64,000 nt of DNA from CBDCWT01 sp965223305. Lineage in GTDB: Bacteria; Planctomycetota; Planctomycetia; Pirellulales; Pirellulaceae. Below the pieces are notes generated by a model that was given only the letters and a program-made list of their open reading frames with translations, had not been told where the DNA came from and did no database searches. Location: assembly GCA_965223305.1 (NCBI GenBank), contig CBDCWT010000004.1:31094-95093 (forward strand), given 5' to 3'. Shown here piece after piece: positions 8,615 through 17,386 of this stretch. A program made the position numbers and the translations under genes. Positions within the stretch are counted from its first letter, which is position 1, and every line of letters begins with the position of its first letter.

Positions 8615-10165
8615 TCAGCCTACCCATATCGGGCTGGACCAAGCCAGATGCCCGTTGTGCTGGGTCACACGGACATAGTACCAATCGGCTTCGGCCGTCG
8701 CCTGGCGGCGGTCGTTCCAGCTGAGCCGGACTGAGTATTCCTCGGGACTGAGCAGTTGCCCAACGATGAAACTCTCACTCGTGAACACGCCGGTGAAGGT
8801 CACTAGGTTGTCTTCTATCAACTCGCCGAGCTTGGCAGTCACTGTTTGCTTGACAGGAGAAGTCAACTCGACATTGAGCTGGGAGTCGGGCCTTCCATCA
8901 AGTTCCAGTACGAGCGACTTGGTAGGATCTTCCGCATAACATTCAACACGAGTCGTGGGTGATCGCAGCCGCAGCCGCGTGTCGGAAAGGACGGTCAGCT
9001 GATCCCGTCGCTGCTCATCAAAGGGTGCCGACTGAAAACAAGGAAGCGCCCGTACAATACGACCGCCGTCTAGGCTGATGCTCAGGTCCCAATCGCAAAT
9101 ACGGCCTAGGCCTAGCGCGGCCCAAGGCCCCCAGCCGTATTGAAGACGACACTTTACCCGGCCGGGAAGTTGTGCGTTGCCCCGCAGATGATCACCAGGA
9201 AAATGCCGTTGAACGACTCGCCCATTACGAATCAGCTCGATCATCGAAATCGCATCCTGGCCGACCGCGCGTACTTCAATCTGACGCTCGTCGGTGAAGC
9301 CCATTTCGGCGCCCATCGGCTGGCCGTTCAGTGTCACTTCGAGTTGGATGCGGTCGCCGGTCGCGGCATAGGTTCGTCGCGCCTCGATCGCTTCGAAGAG
9401 CGCTGCTTGGGTCAACCCAGCAGCCCACACGCCCACAACCCCTTCGCCATACGCCCCCGGGTATCCCAAGTGGTCGTCGGACGACGCCACAAAACCGAAC
9501 CTGCGCCGCTTCTTAAGCTGCCGGTCGATCAGGTTGGCGGTTGAGCGGCCGCCATTCGAATGCCGAATCATCGGAAACGGCGAGTTGGCAGCCTCGGTAC
9601 AGCCATGTTCTGAGAAAATCTCGACTACCGGGGATGCCTCCTGCCTGAAGTGGTCCCAATTGGCGCCGCGCCATCCCTGTTTGTAGCCCACGTGATGTGG
9701 AATCGCGAAGGCACCGTGAAAGTGAGCGAAGTCGATCAACTTGTCGGCGTCATTCGGCAAGAACAGCTCGCCATCGGGCTCGCGGAATATGACGCAGTAG
9801 TCGCCGAAATGGCTGGAATGCCATTCGTAACCCAGCAGAGCCACGAAGTCATCTGTGTTCGCGGCGCGGATCATCTGCTTCGTCTGCGGCCAGTGCTGGC
9901 GGTGCGCGTCGAAGCCATGAACCCACTTCAAGTGACGGTCACCCGGCATCTTCGGCATGTCGTGCCACGACGCGTGCCCGGTGAAAGCAAAAAAATCAAG
10001 GTGCTCCCGCGCCAACTCGATCGAGCGGGCGAGCGATCCCTTCGCGTAGCCAACGGCATTGTGGTTATGCAGATCTCCCCAATAAAGTCGCAACGGGGTG
10101 CTATGGCCAGCCAAACTAAGCTCTGCATCGACCTGAGCTCCTAACCTGTGATCTCGTTCAGTCAC
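8615..10165 (-). CDS. DUF3604-like PHP-type metallohydrolase
   Basis: The protein has 516 residues and no obvious signal peptide. The start of the catalytic part, WGDLHNHNAVGYAKG, gives the H-x-H metal pair. HASWHD, GYEWHSSHFGDY, the IPHHVGY block, and SSDDHLGYPG add further metal-binding His and Asp residues, matching DUF3604 proteins related to the PHP domain. The C-terminal 200 residues are beta-rich and contain RIQLEVTLNGQPMG, the usual accessory domain of the family. DUF3604 proteins are common in planctomycetes next to sulfatases and are thought to act on phosphoesters or similar substrates, but the activity here is inferred only. Confidence 0.82.
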   Translation of the reverse strand: MTERDHRLGAQVDAELSLAGHSTPLRLYWGDLHNHNAVGYAKGSLARSIELAREHLDFFAFTGHASWHDMPKMPGDRHLKWVHGFDAHRQHWPQTKQMIRAANTDDFVALLGYEWHSSHFGDYCVIFREPDGELFLPNDADKLIDFAHFHGAFAIPHHVGYKQGWRGANWDHFRQEASPVVEIFSEHGCTEAANSPFPMIRHSNGGRSTANLIDRQLKKRRRFGFVASSDDHLGYPGAYGEGVVGVWAAGLTQAALFEAIEARRTYAATGDRIQLEVTLNGQPMGAEMGFTDERQIEVRAVGQDAISMIELIRNGRVVQRHFPGDHLRGNAQLPGRVKCRLQYGWGPWAALGLGRICDWDLSISLDGGRIVRALPCFQSAPFDEQRRDQLTVLSDTRLRLRSPTTRVECYAEDPTKSLVLELDGRPDSQLNVELTSPVKQTVTAKLGELIEDNLVTFTGVFTSESFIVGQLLSPEEYSVRLSWNDRRQATAEADWYYVRVTQHNGHLAWSSPIWVG

Positions 10166-10540
10166 GCTAATCTCCCCCCTCTATCTTGCCGATGACGCTG
10201 GATGTTGTAGGTAGATCCGGCGAACGAGTCCGCAACGACTGACTTTCAAGTGCCAAGGTGTCCCGACCCATGCAAGAGCGACCCCGCGCCGTGAGGCACT
10301 GCGACCGCACCAGCCTACTCCATTGTCCCGAGGATCTCCTCCTGAGCCGAGTATTTTTGACGACTGTACCGGCTGTGAGACGTGAGAATTCCGCTCGGCA
10401 GAAGTTGCCGACTTCTTTCTGTAGGCGCGGTCTCTTTCCCAATTACAGTGAAAGGAAATACGATTACTAGACTTTGCCTCGCCTGCCCACAGGGGCTGTG
10501 CAGGTTTTTAAGTTAGTGAGTGATTTTGTGTTTCTTCACT

Positions 10541-10775
10541 CTCCCCTTGGGGAGAGTCGGCCCGAAGGGCCGGAGAGGGGGGAACTCTCCCCGACGCTAC
10601 GCGTTGGTTTCGCTGGGGAACCGTGGGCTAACGCCCAGCGGCTGATTTGCAGCGTAGTTTGGCGGACTGCAAAGCCGCACAGCCTCCACAGGGGGCAGGG
10701 GGGCGAGGCACCAAAACTGGCGGCGTGCGGTGGCGGCGATCCCCCAAAAAGGGGGGCTAAACACAAGTTTGCTAC
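10541..10775. repeat. Composite of interspersed repeats in the 10166-10854 spacer
   Basis: This gene-poor stretch combines several repeat types. At 10541-10579 a CTCTCCCC/GGGGAGAG hairpin is followed by CGGCCCGAAGGGCCGG. At 10619-10648 lies a copy of the CCGTGGGCTAACGCCCAG element, also seen at 15872, 34011 and 34107. At about 10738-10757 a CCCCCAAAAAGGGGG hairpin could terminate transcription. The part at 10166-10540 shows nothing I can assign. Confidence 0.7.
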
Positions 10776-10854
10776 CGAAAAACGACGAAAACAGGTCAAG
10801 TACCACGTTTGGAACCGAGTTTAGGCATTCTAACGCTCGCTAGGGAGAAGAAGG

Positions 10855-11025
10855 ATGGAGAGGCTACTCAGTATCAACTGCCGCAAGGCGCTGACCGTGC
10901 AACTGGGTGAAACAGCTGGCCGAGAGATCGCCGAGCTGATCCAAAGGCTAGCGAACAAGGTCGAGGAGCTGGAGAAATCCAAGGTGGATGTCACTCCGAT
11001 CATCAGGAACGCACCGAGCTTATAG
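10855..11025 (+). CDS. Small alpha-helical protein of 56 residues
   Basis: An ATG with a strong purine-rich ribosome site (GGAGAAGAAGG immediately upstream) opens a 56-codon frame ending in TAG. The protein reads MERLLSINCRKALTVQLGET at the start and then a long charged helix containing GREIAELIQRLANKVEELEK, which could form a short coiled coil. The C-terminus ends VTPIIRNAPSL. I do not recognise a family. Support comes from the ribosome site and the amphipathic composition. It sits just upstream of a tandem repeat array. Confidence 0.5.
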   Translation: MERLLSINCRKALTVQLGETAGREIAELIQRLANKVEELEKSKVDVTPIIRNAPSL

Positions 11026-11051
11026 CCAGCTCTCGCTGAAGCCAGCGCGCC

Positions 11052-11207
11052 ACAGCAGGCACATCCGGTGTGCCCGGCCCAAGTAGCGGGCTCACCCCCG
11101 CGACCGTGGCCAAAGTAGCAGGCACACTCCGTGTGCCGTGGCCAAAGTAGCAGGCACACTCCGTGTGCCGTGGCCAAAGTAGCAGGCACACTCCGTGTGC
11201 CGTGGCC
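11052..11207. repeat. Five-unit tandem array of a 32-bp palindromic repeat
   Basis: Units start at 11052, 11083, 11115, 11147 and 11179. The last three are identical over their shared length and carry the palindrome GGCACACTCCGTGTGCC followed by GTGGCCAAA. The first two are diverged versions of the same unit. Units abut with no unique spacers, so this is not a CRISPR. An inverted, diverged copy follows at about 11241-11271. The array lies 130 bases upstream of the ceramidase-fusion start. Confidence 0.9.
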
Positions 11208-11340
11208 GAGCGTTCCCTAAGAACACCCGTTGCCAGGCAGCCGGCACGCCGAGCATGCCTGCTACATTCTACTTGCTGGCTACCCGCCGACGACCGACAA
11301 TCACGGTACTCTCCAAACTAGCAATACTGGGGTACCGTCG

Positions 11341-14300
11341 ATGAAAACTCCTCGCACAATTTGTGCCGTGATTGTTGTCTGCCTGTGTTCTTTGGCTTCC
11401 CTGCGGGCGGAGACCTCTCTCGAGTTTGGTTTCGGCAAATCAGACATTACTCCCAGTGTTGCGCTGCGACTCTCCGGCTACGGGAACCGCACCGACGTCT
11501 TCGAGGGTGTGGACGAAAAGCTGTTCGTGCGCGTGATGGTGGTTCGCACGGATGACGGACGGGTCAGCGCGCTGATCGCTGTCGATACGATAGGCTTACC
11601 TGGCACGTTGACCAAGTCCATCGCGGCGCGAGCCAACAAGAGATATGGCATCCCGCGAGACCGGATCGTCGTTTGCGGGACGCACTCTCATACCGCGCCC
11701 CACATCTCCGCTGGGCTGACCAATATCTTCGCGGTGCCACTGACAGCGGAACAAGAGAGAGATTCACAAGAGTACACCCAGCGCGTGGCAGACACGATCG
11801 TGGAGACGGTCGGACAGGCTGTTAAGCGGCTGAGGCCCGGCCAGCTCTTTGCCGCTCAGGGGGAAGCCGGCTTTGCTCGAAACCGGCGGACCGTTAGAGA
11901 CGGCAGCTGGACTGGATTTGGAGTTCAGGCTGGAGGACCGACCGATCATTCGCTGCCGGTACTGAAGATCGCCGATGAAGACGGGACCGTGCGCGGCCTG
12001 GTGTTCAACTACGCCTGTCACTGCACGACCTTTGGTCCCAGCTATAACCGGGTCAACGGCGATTGGGCTGGCCACGCGTCGAGGATGCTCGAGCAGCGTT
12101 ATCCGGCTGCAACCGCACTTTGCACGATCGGCTGTGGGGCTGATCAAAATCCGCAACGGGACAATGACGCGACGAAGGCCAAAGCCCTGGCGGTCGCCCA
12201 AGGCAAAGAAGTTGCCGACGAGGTCTCCAGGATCATTGCAGAGCCGATGTCGGAGGTTACCGCGGCTCTTCGTACATCGTTCGGTTACGCCGGTCTTCCA
12301 GTCGACCGGCCGACAGTCCCCGAGCTCAAAACGCAGCTCGACGACCGCCGCCCGCAGTTTCGCCGGCATGCGCAAAACATGCTCGACCTGCGGGAGCGAA
12401 TGGGGCGCCTCCCAGAGACGTACCCAGCACCTGTCCAGGTTTGGTCGTTTGGCGACCAACTTTGCATGGTCTTTCTGGGTGGAGAAGTGGTCGTCGACTA
12501 CGCCTTGCGGCTCAAGCAGGAGATCCGCAGTAAGCTGGTTTGGCTCTCTTCCTACAGCAACGACCTCTTCGGGTATGTCGCCTCCGAGCGTGTCCGTCGA
12601 GAGGGCGGGTATGAAGTGTCGGGATCGATGATCTACTACAACCAGCCGGGTCCCTGGGCTGAGGGCACCGAGGAGGTCGTTGTCCGTCGCGTACACGAGC
12701 TGGTCGAACAGGGTAGTTTTACCGGCCCATTGACACCGGAAGAGGCGCTGGCGCGTTTTCACCTGCAGCCGGGCTATAAGATTGGAATCGTGGCGGCCGA
12801 ACCGTTGATCGCGGATCCTGTGAACTTCGCAGTCGCCGCGGACGGTAGGCTGTGGGTGGTCGAAATGGGAGACTACCCCCGCGGCGAAGACGATCAGGGT
12901 AAGCCGGGCGGCCGCGTCAAAGTGCTGGATGATCTTGACGGCGATGGTCGTTACGACACAAGTACTCTCTTCTTGGACGGTTTGGAGTACCCCAACGGAG
13001 TGTTTCCTTGGGGCGGTGGGGTACTGATTAGCGGCGCGCCCGCGATTCTTTACGCCGAGGACACTGACGGAGACGACCGGGCCGATGTGACCAAGCCGCT
13101 CTATCGCGGCTTTGAAGCCGACAATCCCCAACATCGAGTGGCTGGCTTCGCTTATGGACTCGACAATTGGCTCTACCTAGCCAGCGGTACGAACAACCAC
13201 GAAATCCAAAGCGTCTCCAGCGGGGCGACAATCGATATGTCGGGTAGGGACGTGCGCATCCGACCCGACAAAGGACTCATCGAGGCGGTCAGTGGCCGGA
13301 CCCAGTTTGGCCGCAATCGAGACGACTGGGGCAACTGGTTTGGTGGCGACAACAGTCGACCGATTTATCACTACGTCGTCTCCGATCGCTATTTGAGCCG
13401 CAACCCGTACTTTCCTGCGCCGGATCCGTTTGTTCACCTCATGACACCGGCCCTCGCCCCGCCGGTCTACCCCACCAGCCGCACACTGGACCGCTTCAAC
13501 GACCTTTTCGCGCTCAACCGGTTCACCTCAGCATGCAGCCAGATGATCTTTAGGGATTCCTCTCTGGGACCCGATGTCGAAGGCGCCGCCTTCATCTCAG
13601 AGCCAGTCCACAACCTCGTGCATCGTGCGGTCTTGACGGATGACGGAGTGTCGTTCAGAGCAGCGCGGCATCCAAAAGAACTGCAAAGCGAGTTTCTGTC
13701 GTCGACAGACCATTGGTTCCGCCCCACCACTACGGCAACCGGCCCTGATGGCAGTTTGTGGATCGCCGACATGTACCGCCACGTGATCGAACACCCCGAG
13801 TGGATTCCCGAGTCCTGGCAGGCGCAACTCGACCTCCGCGCAGGCCACGACCGCGGCCGAATCTATCGCGTCTACCGCTCGGATGGCGAACTGCAAAAGA
13901 TCTCCCCCTTGAACGATCGGCCGTCTCAGGAGTTGGTCGGTGAGCTACAGCATTCCAACGGATGGCGGCGCGATACGGCTCAGCAGCTGTTGGTCGAACG
14001 CCGCGACCACTCGACCGTCGCACCGATTCGAGATGTTCTCCGGTCGGGCACTGCAATCGCCAAGGTCCACGCACTGGGCACCTTGCAGGGCCTCGACGCG
14101 TTGCGCGCGTCCGATCTGTCGCTCGCCCTGAGCGACTCGGATCCGCGAGTCCTGCGTCGCGCGATCTTGCTGAGCGAGCGGCTGCTAGACGATCATCCTC
14201 AACTCGCTCGCCGCATCACTCAACTCGGCAGTCACCCTGCGCCTCGCGTACGTCTACAAGTCGCGCTCTCATTGGGCGAATGGGATAACGACGCTGCGGC

Positions 14301-15549
14301 CGAGGCGCTCGCCAAAATTGCCATCGACAATGTCGGCGACAGCTGGCTCCGAACGGCAGTCTTGAGTTCGTCGGTGAACCATGCCACGAAAATGCTGGGC
14401 CATATCCTGGGACGCGTTGGCGGTTCGGCCGATCACTCGCTGTTGTTGCAACATTTGATCTCCACGGCGAGCCGAGGGGGTGGGGCCGAGCGCCTCGCGG
14501 AGGTGCTGCGCACGCTGACCGCCTCAGGCGCCGGCCCGCCGCAGGTTTGGGAGATGGAAGCGCTGGCCAGCTTCGATCGGGCGATCCGCGGGCAGAACGA
14601 GAGCCTGGCCAAGTTGCGAGATCAGGCGGCTGGCGAGCTGTCTAAACCACTCGCCCGCGCCGCACTCATTGTCGACACCGCCCGAGAACTTGCCCAAGAC
14701 GAAACCGCCGCCATCGCCGAGCGCGTGGTAGCACTGCCCTTGCTGGGACGCGGCTTCGACCGGCAGCAATCAGACCGCGCGATTGTGGCCGGCTTCCTTT
14801 CAGCCGCCCATCCGCTCCCACTCCAGTTGGCCGCGGTCGAGGCACTCTCCCGGATGCCAGCCAGCGAGATTCCTACGCTCCTGCTTGCTAACTGGAAGCA
14901 GCTCTCCCCTCGGGTTCAGTCGGAGGTCTTGGGAGCGCTACTCTCGAAGCGACCCTGGCAGCAGCAGCTGCTCGCCGCGATTGAGTCGCAACGGGTTGCG
15001 GTCAGCGACTTGGACGCATCGACGCGCAACCGGCTCGTCTCCGTGGGAAACCGTGAGTTTCGCGACCGCGTGCGCAAGCAGCTTGGAGACGTGAAAACCG
15101 ATCGACAGAGTGTCATCGAACAATATCAGACAGTGATGCGCCTCGTAGGCGACGCAGGCTCGGGCGCTGAGTCATTCAAGAAAACCTGCGCTGCCTGCCA
15201 TCGGCACCAGTCAACCGGTAATGACATCGGAGCAAGTTTGGCTGCGCTGCAAGACAAATCAAGCGAGTCGTTGCTCATTTCGGTACTCGATCCGAACCGG
15301 GCCATTGAGGGCAAGTACAAGAACTACGTCTGTGTCACTACAGATGGCCGTGTGCTGAACGGTATGATCGTGTCCGAGTCGACGAGCAGCATCACCTTAG
15401 CGCAAGCGAACGGCACTAAGGCAACGCTGCTGCGGGTCGATATCGACCAGCTGTCCAGTACCGGAATCTCGTTCATGCCGGAAGGACTCGAAAAGGACCT
15501 GACGCCCCAACAACTCGCTGACATCTTCGCGTTCTTGCGAAGCGAGTAA
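11341..15549 (+). CDS. Neutral ceramidase-like / PVC dehydrogenase / heme-binding fusion
   Basis: The protein has 1402 residues; ATG 11341 places a clean signal peptide (MKTPRTICAVIVVCLCSLAS) at the N-terminus. Residues about 25-455 resemble the neutral/alkaline ceramidase N-terminal domain (FGFGKSDITPS, CGTHSHTAPH, IGCGADQNPQR). Residues about 490-850 form the beta-propeller of planctomycete membrane-bound dehydrogenases (PGYKIGIVAAEPLIADPVN, DLDGDGRYD). HEAT-like repeats fill about 890-1260. The C-terminus is a cytochrome-c-like heme domain with CAACH at residues 1283-1287. The likely role is periplasmic cleavage and oxidation of a lipid or glycan, with electrons leaving through heme. A large family is involved, so the substrate is open. 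Confidence 0.88.
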   Translation: MKTPRTICAVIVVCLCSLASLRAETSLEFGFGKSDITPSVALRLSGYGNRTDVFEGVDEKLFVRVMVVRTDDGRVSALIAVDTIGLPGTLTKSIAARANKRYGIPRDRIVVCGTHSHTAPHISAGLTNIFAVPLTAEQERDSQEYTQRVADTIVETVGQAVKRLRPGQLFAAQGEAGFARNRRTVRDGSWTGFGVQAGGPTDHSLPVLKIADEDGTVRGLVFNYACHCTTFGPSYNRVNGDWAGHASRMLEQRYPAATALCTIGCGADQNPQRDNDATKAKALAVAQGKEVADEVSRIIAEPMSEVTAALRTSFGYAGLPVDRPTVPELKTQLDDRRPQFRRHAQNMLDLRERMGRLPETYPAPVQVWSFGDQLCMVFLGGEVVVDYALRLKQEIRSKLVWLSSYSNDLFGYVASERVRREGGYEVSGSMIYYNQPGPWAEGTEEVVVRRVHELVEQGSFTGPLTPEEALARFHLQPGYKIGIVAAEPLIADPVNFAVAADGRLWVVEMGDYPRGEDDQGKPGGRVKVLDDLDGDGRYDTSTLFLDGLEYPNGVFPWGGGVLISGAPAILYAEDTDGDDRADVTKPLYRGFEADNPQHRVAGFAYGLDNWLYLASGTNNHEIQSVSSGATIDMSGRDVRIRPDKGLIEAVSGRTQFGRNRDDWGNWFGGDNSRPIYHYVVSDRYLSRNPYFPAPDPFVHLMTPALAPPVYPTSRTLDRFNDLFALNRFTSACSQMIFRDSSLGPDVEGAAFISEPVHNLVHRAVLTDDGVSFRAARHPKELQSEFLSSTDHWFRPTTTATGPDGSLWIADMYRHVIEHPEWIPESWQAQLDLRAGHDRGRIYRVYRSDGELQKISPLNDRPSQELVGELQHSNGWRRDTAQQLLVERRDHSTVAPIRDVLRSGTAIAKVHALGTLQGLDALRASDLSLALSDSDPRVLRRAILLSERLLDDHPQLARRITQLGSHPAPRVRLQVALSLGEWDNDAAAEALAKIAIDNVGDSWLRTAVLSSSVNHATKMLGHILGRVGGSADHSLLLQHLISTASRGGGAERLAEVLRTLTASGAGPPQVWEMEALASFDRAIRGQNESLAKLRDQAAGELSKPLARAALIVDTARELAQDETAAIAERVVALPLLGRGFDRQQSDRAIVAGFLSAAHPLPLQLAAVEALSRMPASEIPTLLLANWKQLSPRVQSEVLGALLSKRPWQQQLLAAIESQRVAVSDLDASTRNRLVSVGNREFRDRVRKQLGDVKTDRQSVIEQYQTVMRLVGDAGSGAESFKKTCAACHRHQSTGNDIGASLAALQDKSSESLLISVLDPNRAIEGKYKNYVCVTTDGRVLNGMIVSESTSSITLAQANGTKATLLRVDIDQLSSTGISFMPEGLEKDLTPQQLADIFAFLRSE

Positions 15550-15561
15550 CAAGCCGGCAAG

Positions 15562-15955
15562 GTAGCAGGCACACTCCGTGTGCCGTGGCCAGGCAGCAAA
15601 TGTAGCGCTAAACCCTACCGGGGTGGCTGCGTTCGATACTGAGCAGCAGCTGCCGGAACGGCGCGGCGGATAAATTCTGCGCTCACGGCTCGCTTCTCCT
15701 GCCGCTTGTTCCGGCCTACTTCTTCTGCTCCGTATTCCGCGGGCTCCTGGCGTTCATGAGCAATCACAACTCTGAAACTGCCATCTGACGTCATCCGTCA
15801 ACGCTCGGGAGGGCGAGGCTCCTGCCGAGCCGAAGTACATCGGAGTACGTCGGAGTACTGGTTACGGTGGAAACCGTGGGCTAACGCCCAGCGGCTGATT
15901 TTGTATCGAGCCCGGATAACTCAGAGGCGGACGGCACGCGGAGCATGCCTGCTAC
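15562..15955. repeat. Cluster of four interspersed repeats in the 15550-15958 spacer
   Basis: The spacer between converging genes carries a GTAGCAGG palindrome (15562-15590), a GGGAGGGCGAGGCTCCTGCC element (15806-15833), a CCGTGGGCTAACGCCCAG element (15872-15901) and an inverted GTAGCAGG palindrome (15927-15955). I see no gene here. Confidence 0.8.
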
Positions 15956-15958
15956 GGC

Positions 15959-17266
15959 TTACTGAGTCCGCGCCGCGATGAAAGAGGCCCGCACCAGCAC
16001 GTCGTTCTTTTCGTAGCTGCGATTCGGCATCAGACACGTGCGCACTCCAGGCCCCTTCGAGAAGTACCCGTGGTAGATCGCGTTCATGTCGCCGTAGTCT
16101 GTCATCTTGCGCAAGTAGACACAGCCCGAGACAATGTCTTCTAGGTTCAGCTGGGCGGCCTCAAGAACGCTGGTATGGTTGGCCCCCATCTGGTGGACCT
16201 GCCCGTCAAGCTCTCCTGTCGCGCCGGTCTGACCGGGTTTACGGCCGGACAGCCCCGACACGTAAAGCGTATTGCCTGCCCAAACCGCTGGACTTGCCGC
16301 CACCGCGGCATCACCTAAGTCCATCGCGCGGCGAGGCCGCACAACCTTGCGGGATGCAAGATCGGTTGTCGCAAAACACGTGATCTCGACGTGCGAGTCG
16401 CCCGGAATCCAATCAACGAAAACGGTAGCACAGGCTGGTTCATTTCCCTCCTCGAAAAACTCGCTGTAGACCTTGCTCGCCGTTTCTAGGTTGTCGTCGT
16501 CGTCGAGGAACACGTGGCTCATCACGACGTGGCCGAAATCCAGTCCTGCCTCGGACAACACTGTTTCAACGTTGCGCATGGCTTGACGGACCTGTTCCTC
16601 GAACGTCGCCGGGTGACTGCCGTCCGCTTGATGGTCGCCTTTGCCCGACACGTAGAGCGTGTTACCGGCGAGGACTCCTTGGCTAAAAGGAAAGTTGCCG
16701 GGTGGGTCACCGACACTCTTTCTCTCCGCCAAGTCGCTGTAGGCAATACAAGTAATCTCCAACCTCGATTCGCCGGGTACTTCCGCGACCCCGAGAGTTG
16801 TACGGGCGGGTGGTGAGTCTGGAAAGAACTTGGCGTAGTGTTCATTGAACTCGCCGAACTTGTCGTGATCTTCCAGGTAGACGAATGACTTGACCACATG
16901 CTGTAAGTCGAGCCCGGCGACTTGCAGTGTCTTGCGGATCTCGTTCAAGCAGTTGTCAACCTTGACCGGAAATGGCTCGTTCGGCCTGTAGTCACCCTTG
17001 CCGGCGATATAGACCGTCTTGCCGACCATCAAACCCGGCGCGAACAGGCTGTTGGGCCGCTCGCCGTTTGACGTCAGAAACTTCTTTGCCGGAAGCTGGC
17101 CATAGCTGGGTACTGCAGCCGCCAGCACCAGGACGATCGAAACCAGACTATGACCAACAGCGAGAGTTAGCCCGCGCCGAGGCTCCAGCCGTCGGCGTGA
17201 ACCGGCTAAAGTAAGAGGAACCTGTTGTGAAACAAAGCCTCGTTCCGTTGGCAGGATTCTGATCAT
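15959..17266 (-). CDS. Secreted triple-RidA (YjgF/UK114) domain protein
   Basis: ATG at 17266 yields 435 residues; longer upstream frames add unconserved sequence. A signal peptide ends near residue 56 (LVLAAAVPSYGQ). Three RidA-like domains follow at about 60-175, 185-300 and 310-435, each with the GNTLYVSG-type strand and an EITC[IF]A or RASFIA end. RidA proteins hydrolyse reactive enamines/imines using a conserved Arg. Domain 1 (ARTTLG) and domain 3 (VRTCLM) retain an Arg at that place; domain 2 (ACATVF) does not. It is divergent from the amidohydrolase at 17387 with about 120 bases between the starts, suggesting joint regulation. Confidence 0.85.
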   Translation of the reverse strand: MIRILPTERGFVSQQVPLTLAGSRRRLEPRRGLTLAVGHSLVSIVLVLAAAVPSYGQLPAKKFLTSNGERPNSLFAPGLMVGKTVYIAGKGDYRPNEPFPVKVDNCLNEIRKTLQVAGLDLQHVVKSFVYLEDHDKFGEFNEHYAKFFPDSPPARTTLGVAEVPGESRLEITCIAYSDLAERKSVGDPPGNFPFSQGVLAGNTLYVSGKGDHQADGSHPATFEEQVRQAMRNVETVLSEAGLDFGHVVMSHVFLDDDDNLETASKVYSEFFEEGNEPACATVFVDWIPGDSHVEITCFATTDLASRKVVRPRRAMDLGDAAVAASPAVWAGNTLYVSGLSGRKPGQTGATGELDGQVHQMGANHTSVLEAAQLNLEDIVSGCVYLRKMTDYGDMNAIYHGYFSKGPGVRTCLMPNRSYEKNDVLVRASFIAARTQ

Positions 17267-17386
17267 GACGTTGTTCCTCTGCAGAGCGATTGGGCCGAGC
17301 GCCTGGCGCACGTTTCGAATAACATCTTGACAACCGCATCGCAACCAAACAAGGTACTGGTGAACAAAAAGTTGTGAGACGCGTCC

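Noticed and set aside
10167..10442. 91-codon reverse frame
   Set aside because: Composition is Arg/Ser/Thr-rich as for chance frames in GC-rich DNA; no motif or partner supports it.
10830..11189. 119-codon reverse frame rich in CACYFG-like units
   Set aside because: It is a translation of the tandem palindromes and antisense to the small helical gene.
11052..11207. CRISPR array
   Set aside because: The repeats abut with no unique spacers and no cas genes are nearby.
11764..13134. 456-codon reverse frame
   Set aside because: It lies antisense to the well-supported ceramidase fusion and has no recognisable motif; high GC makes such frames common.
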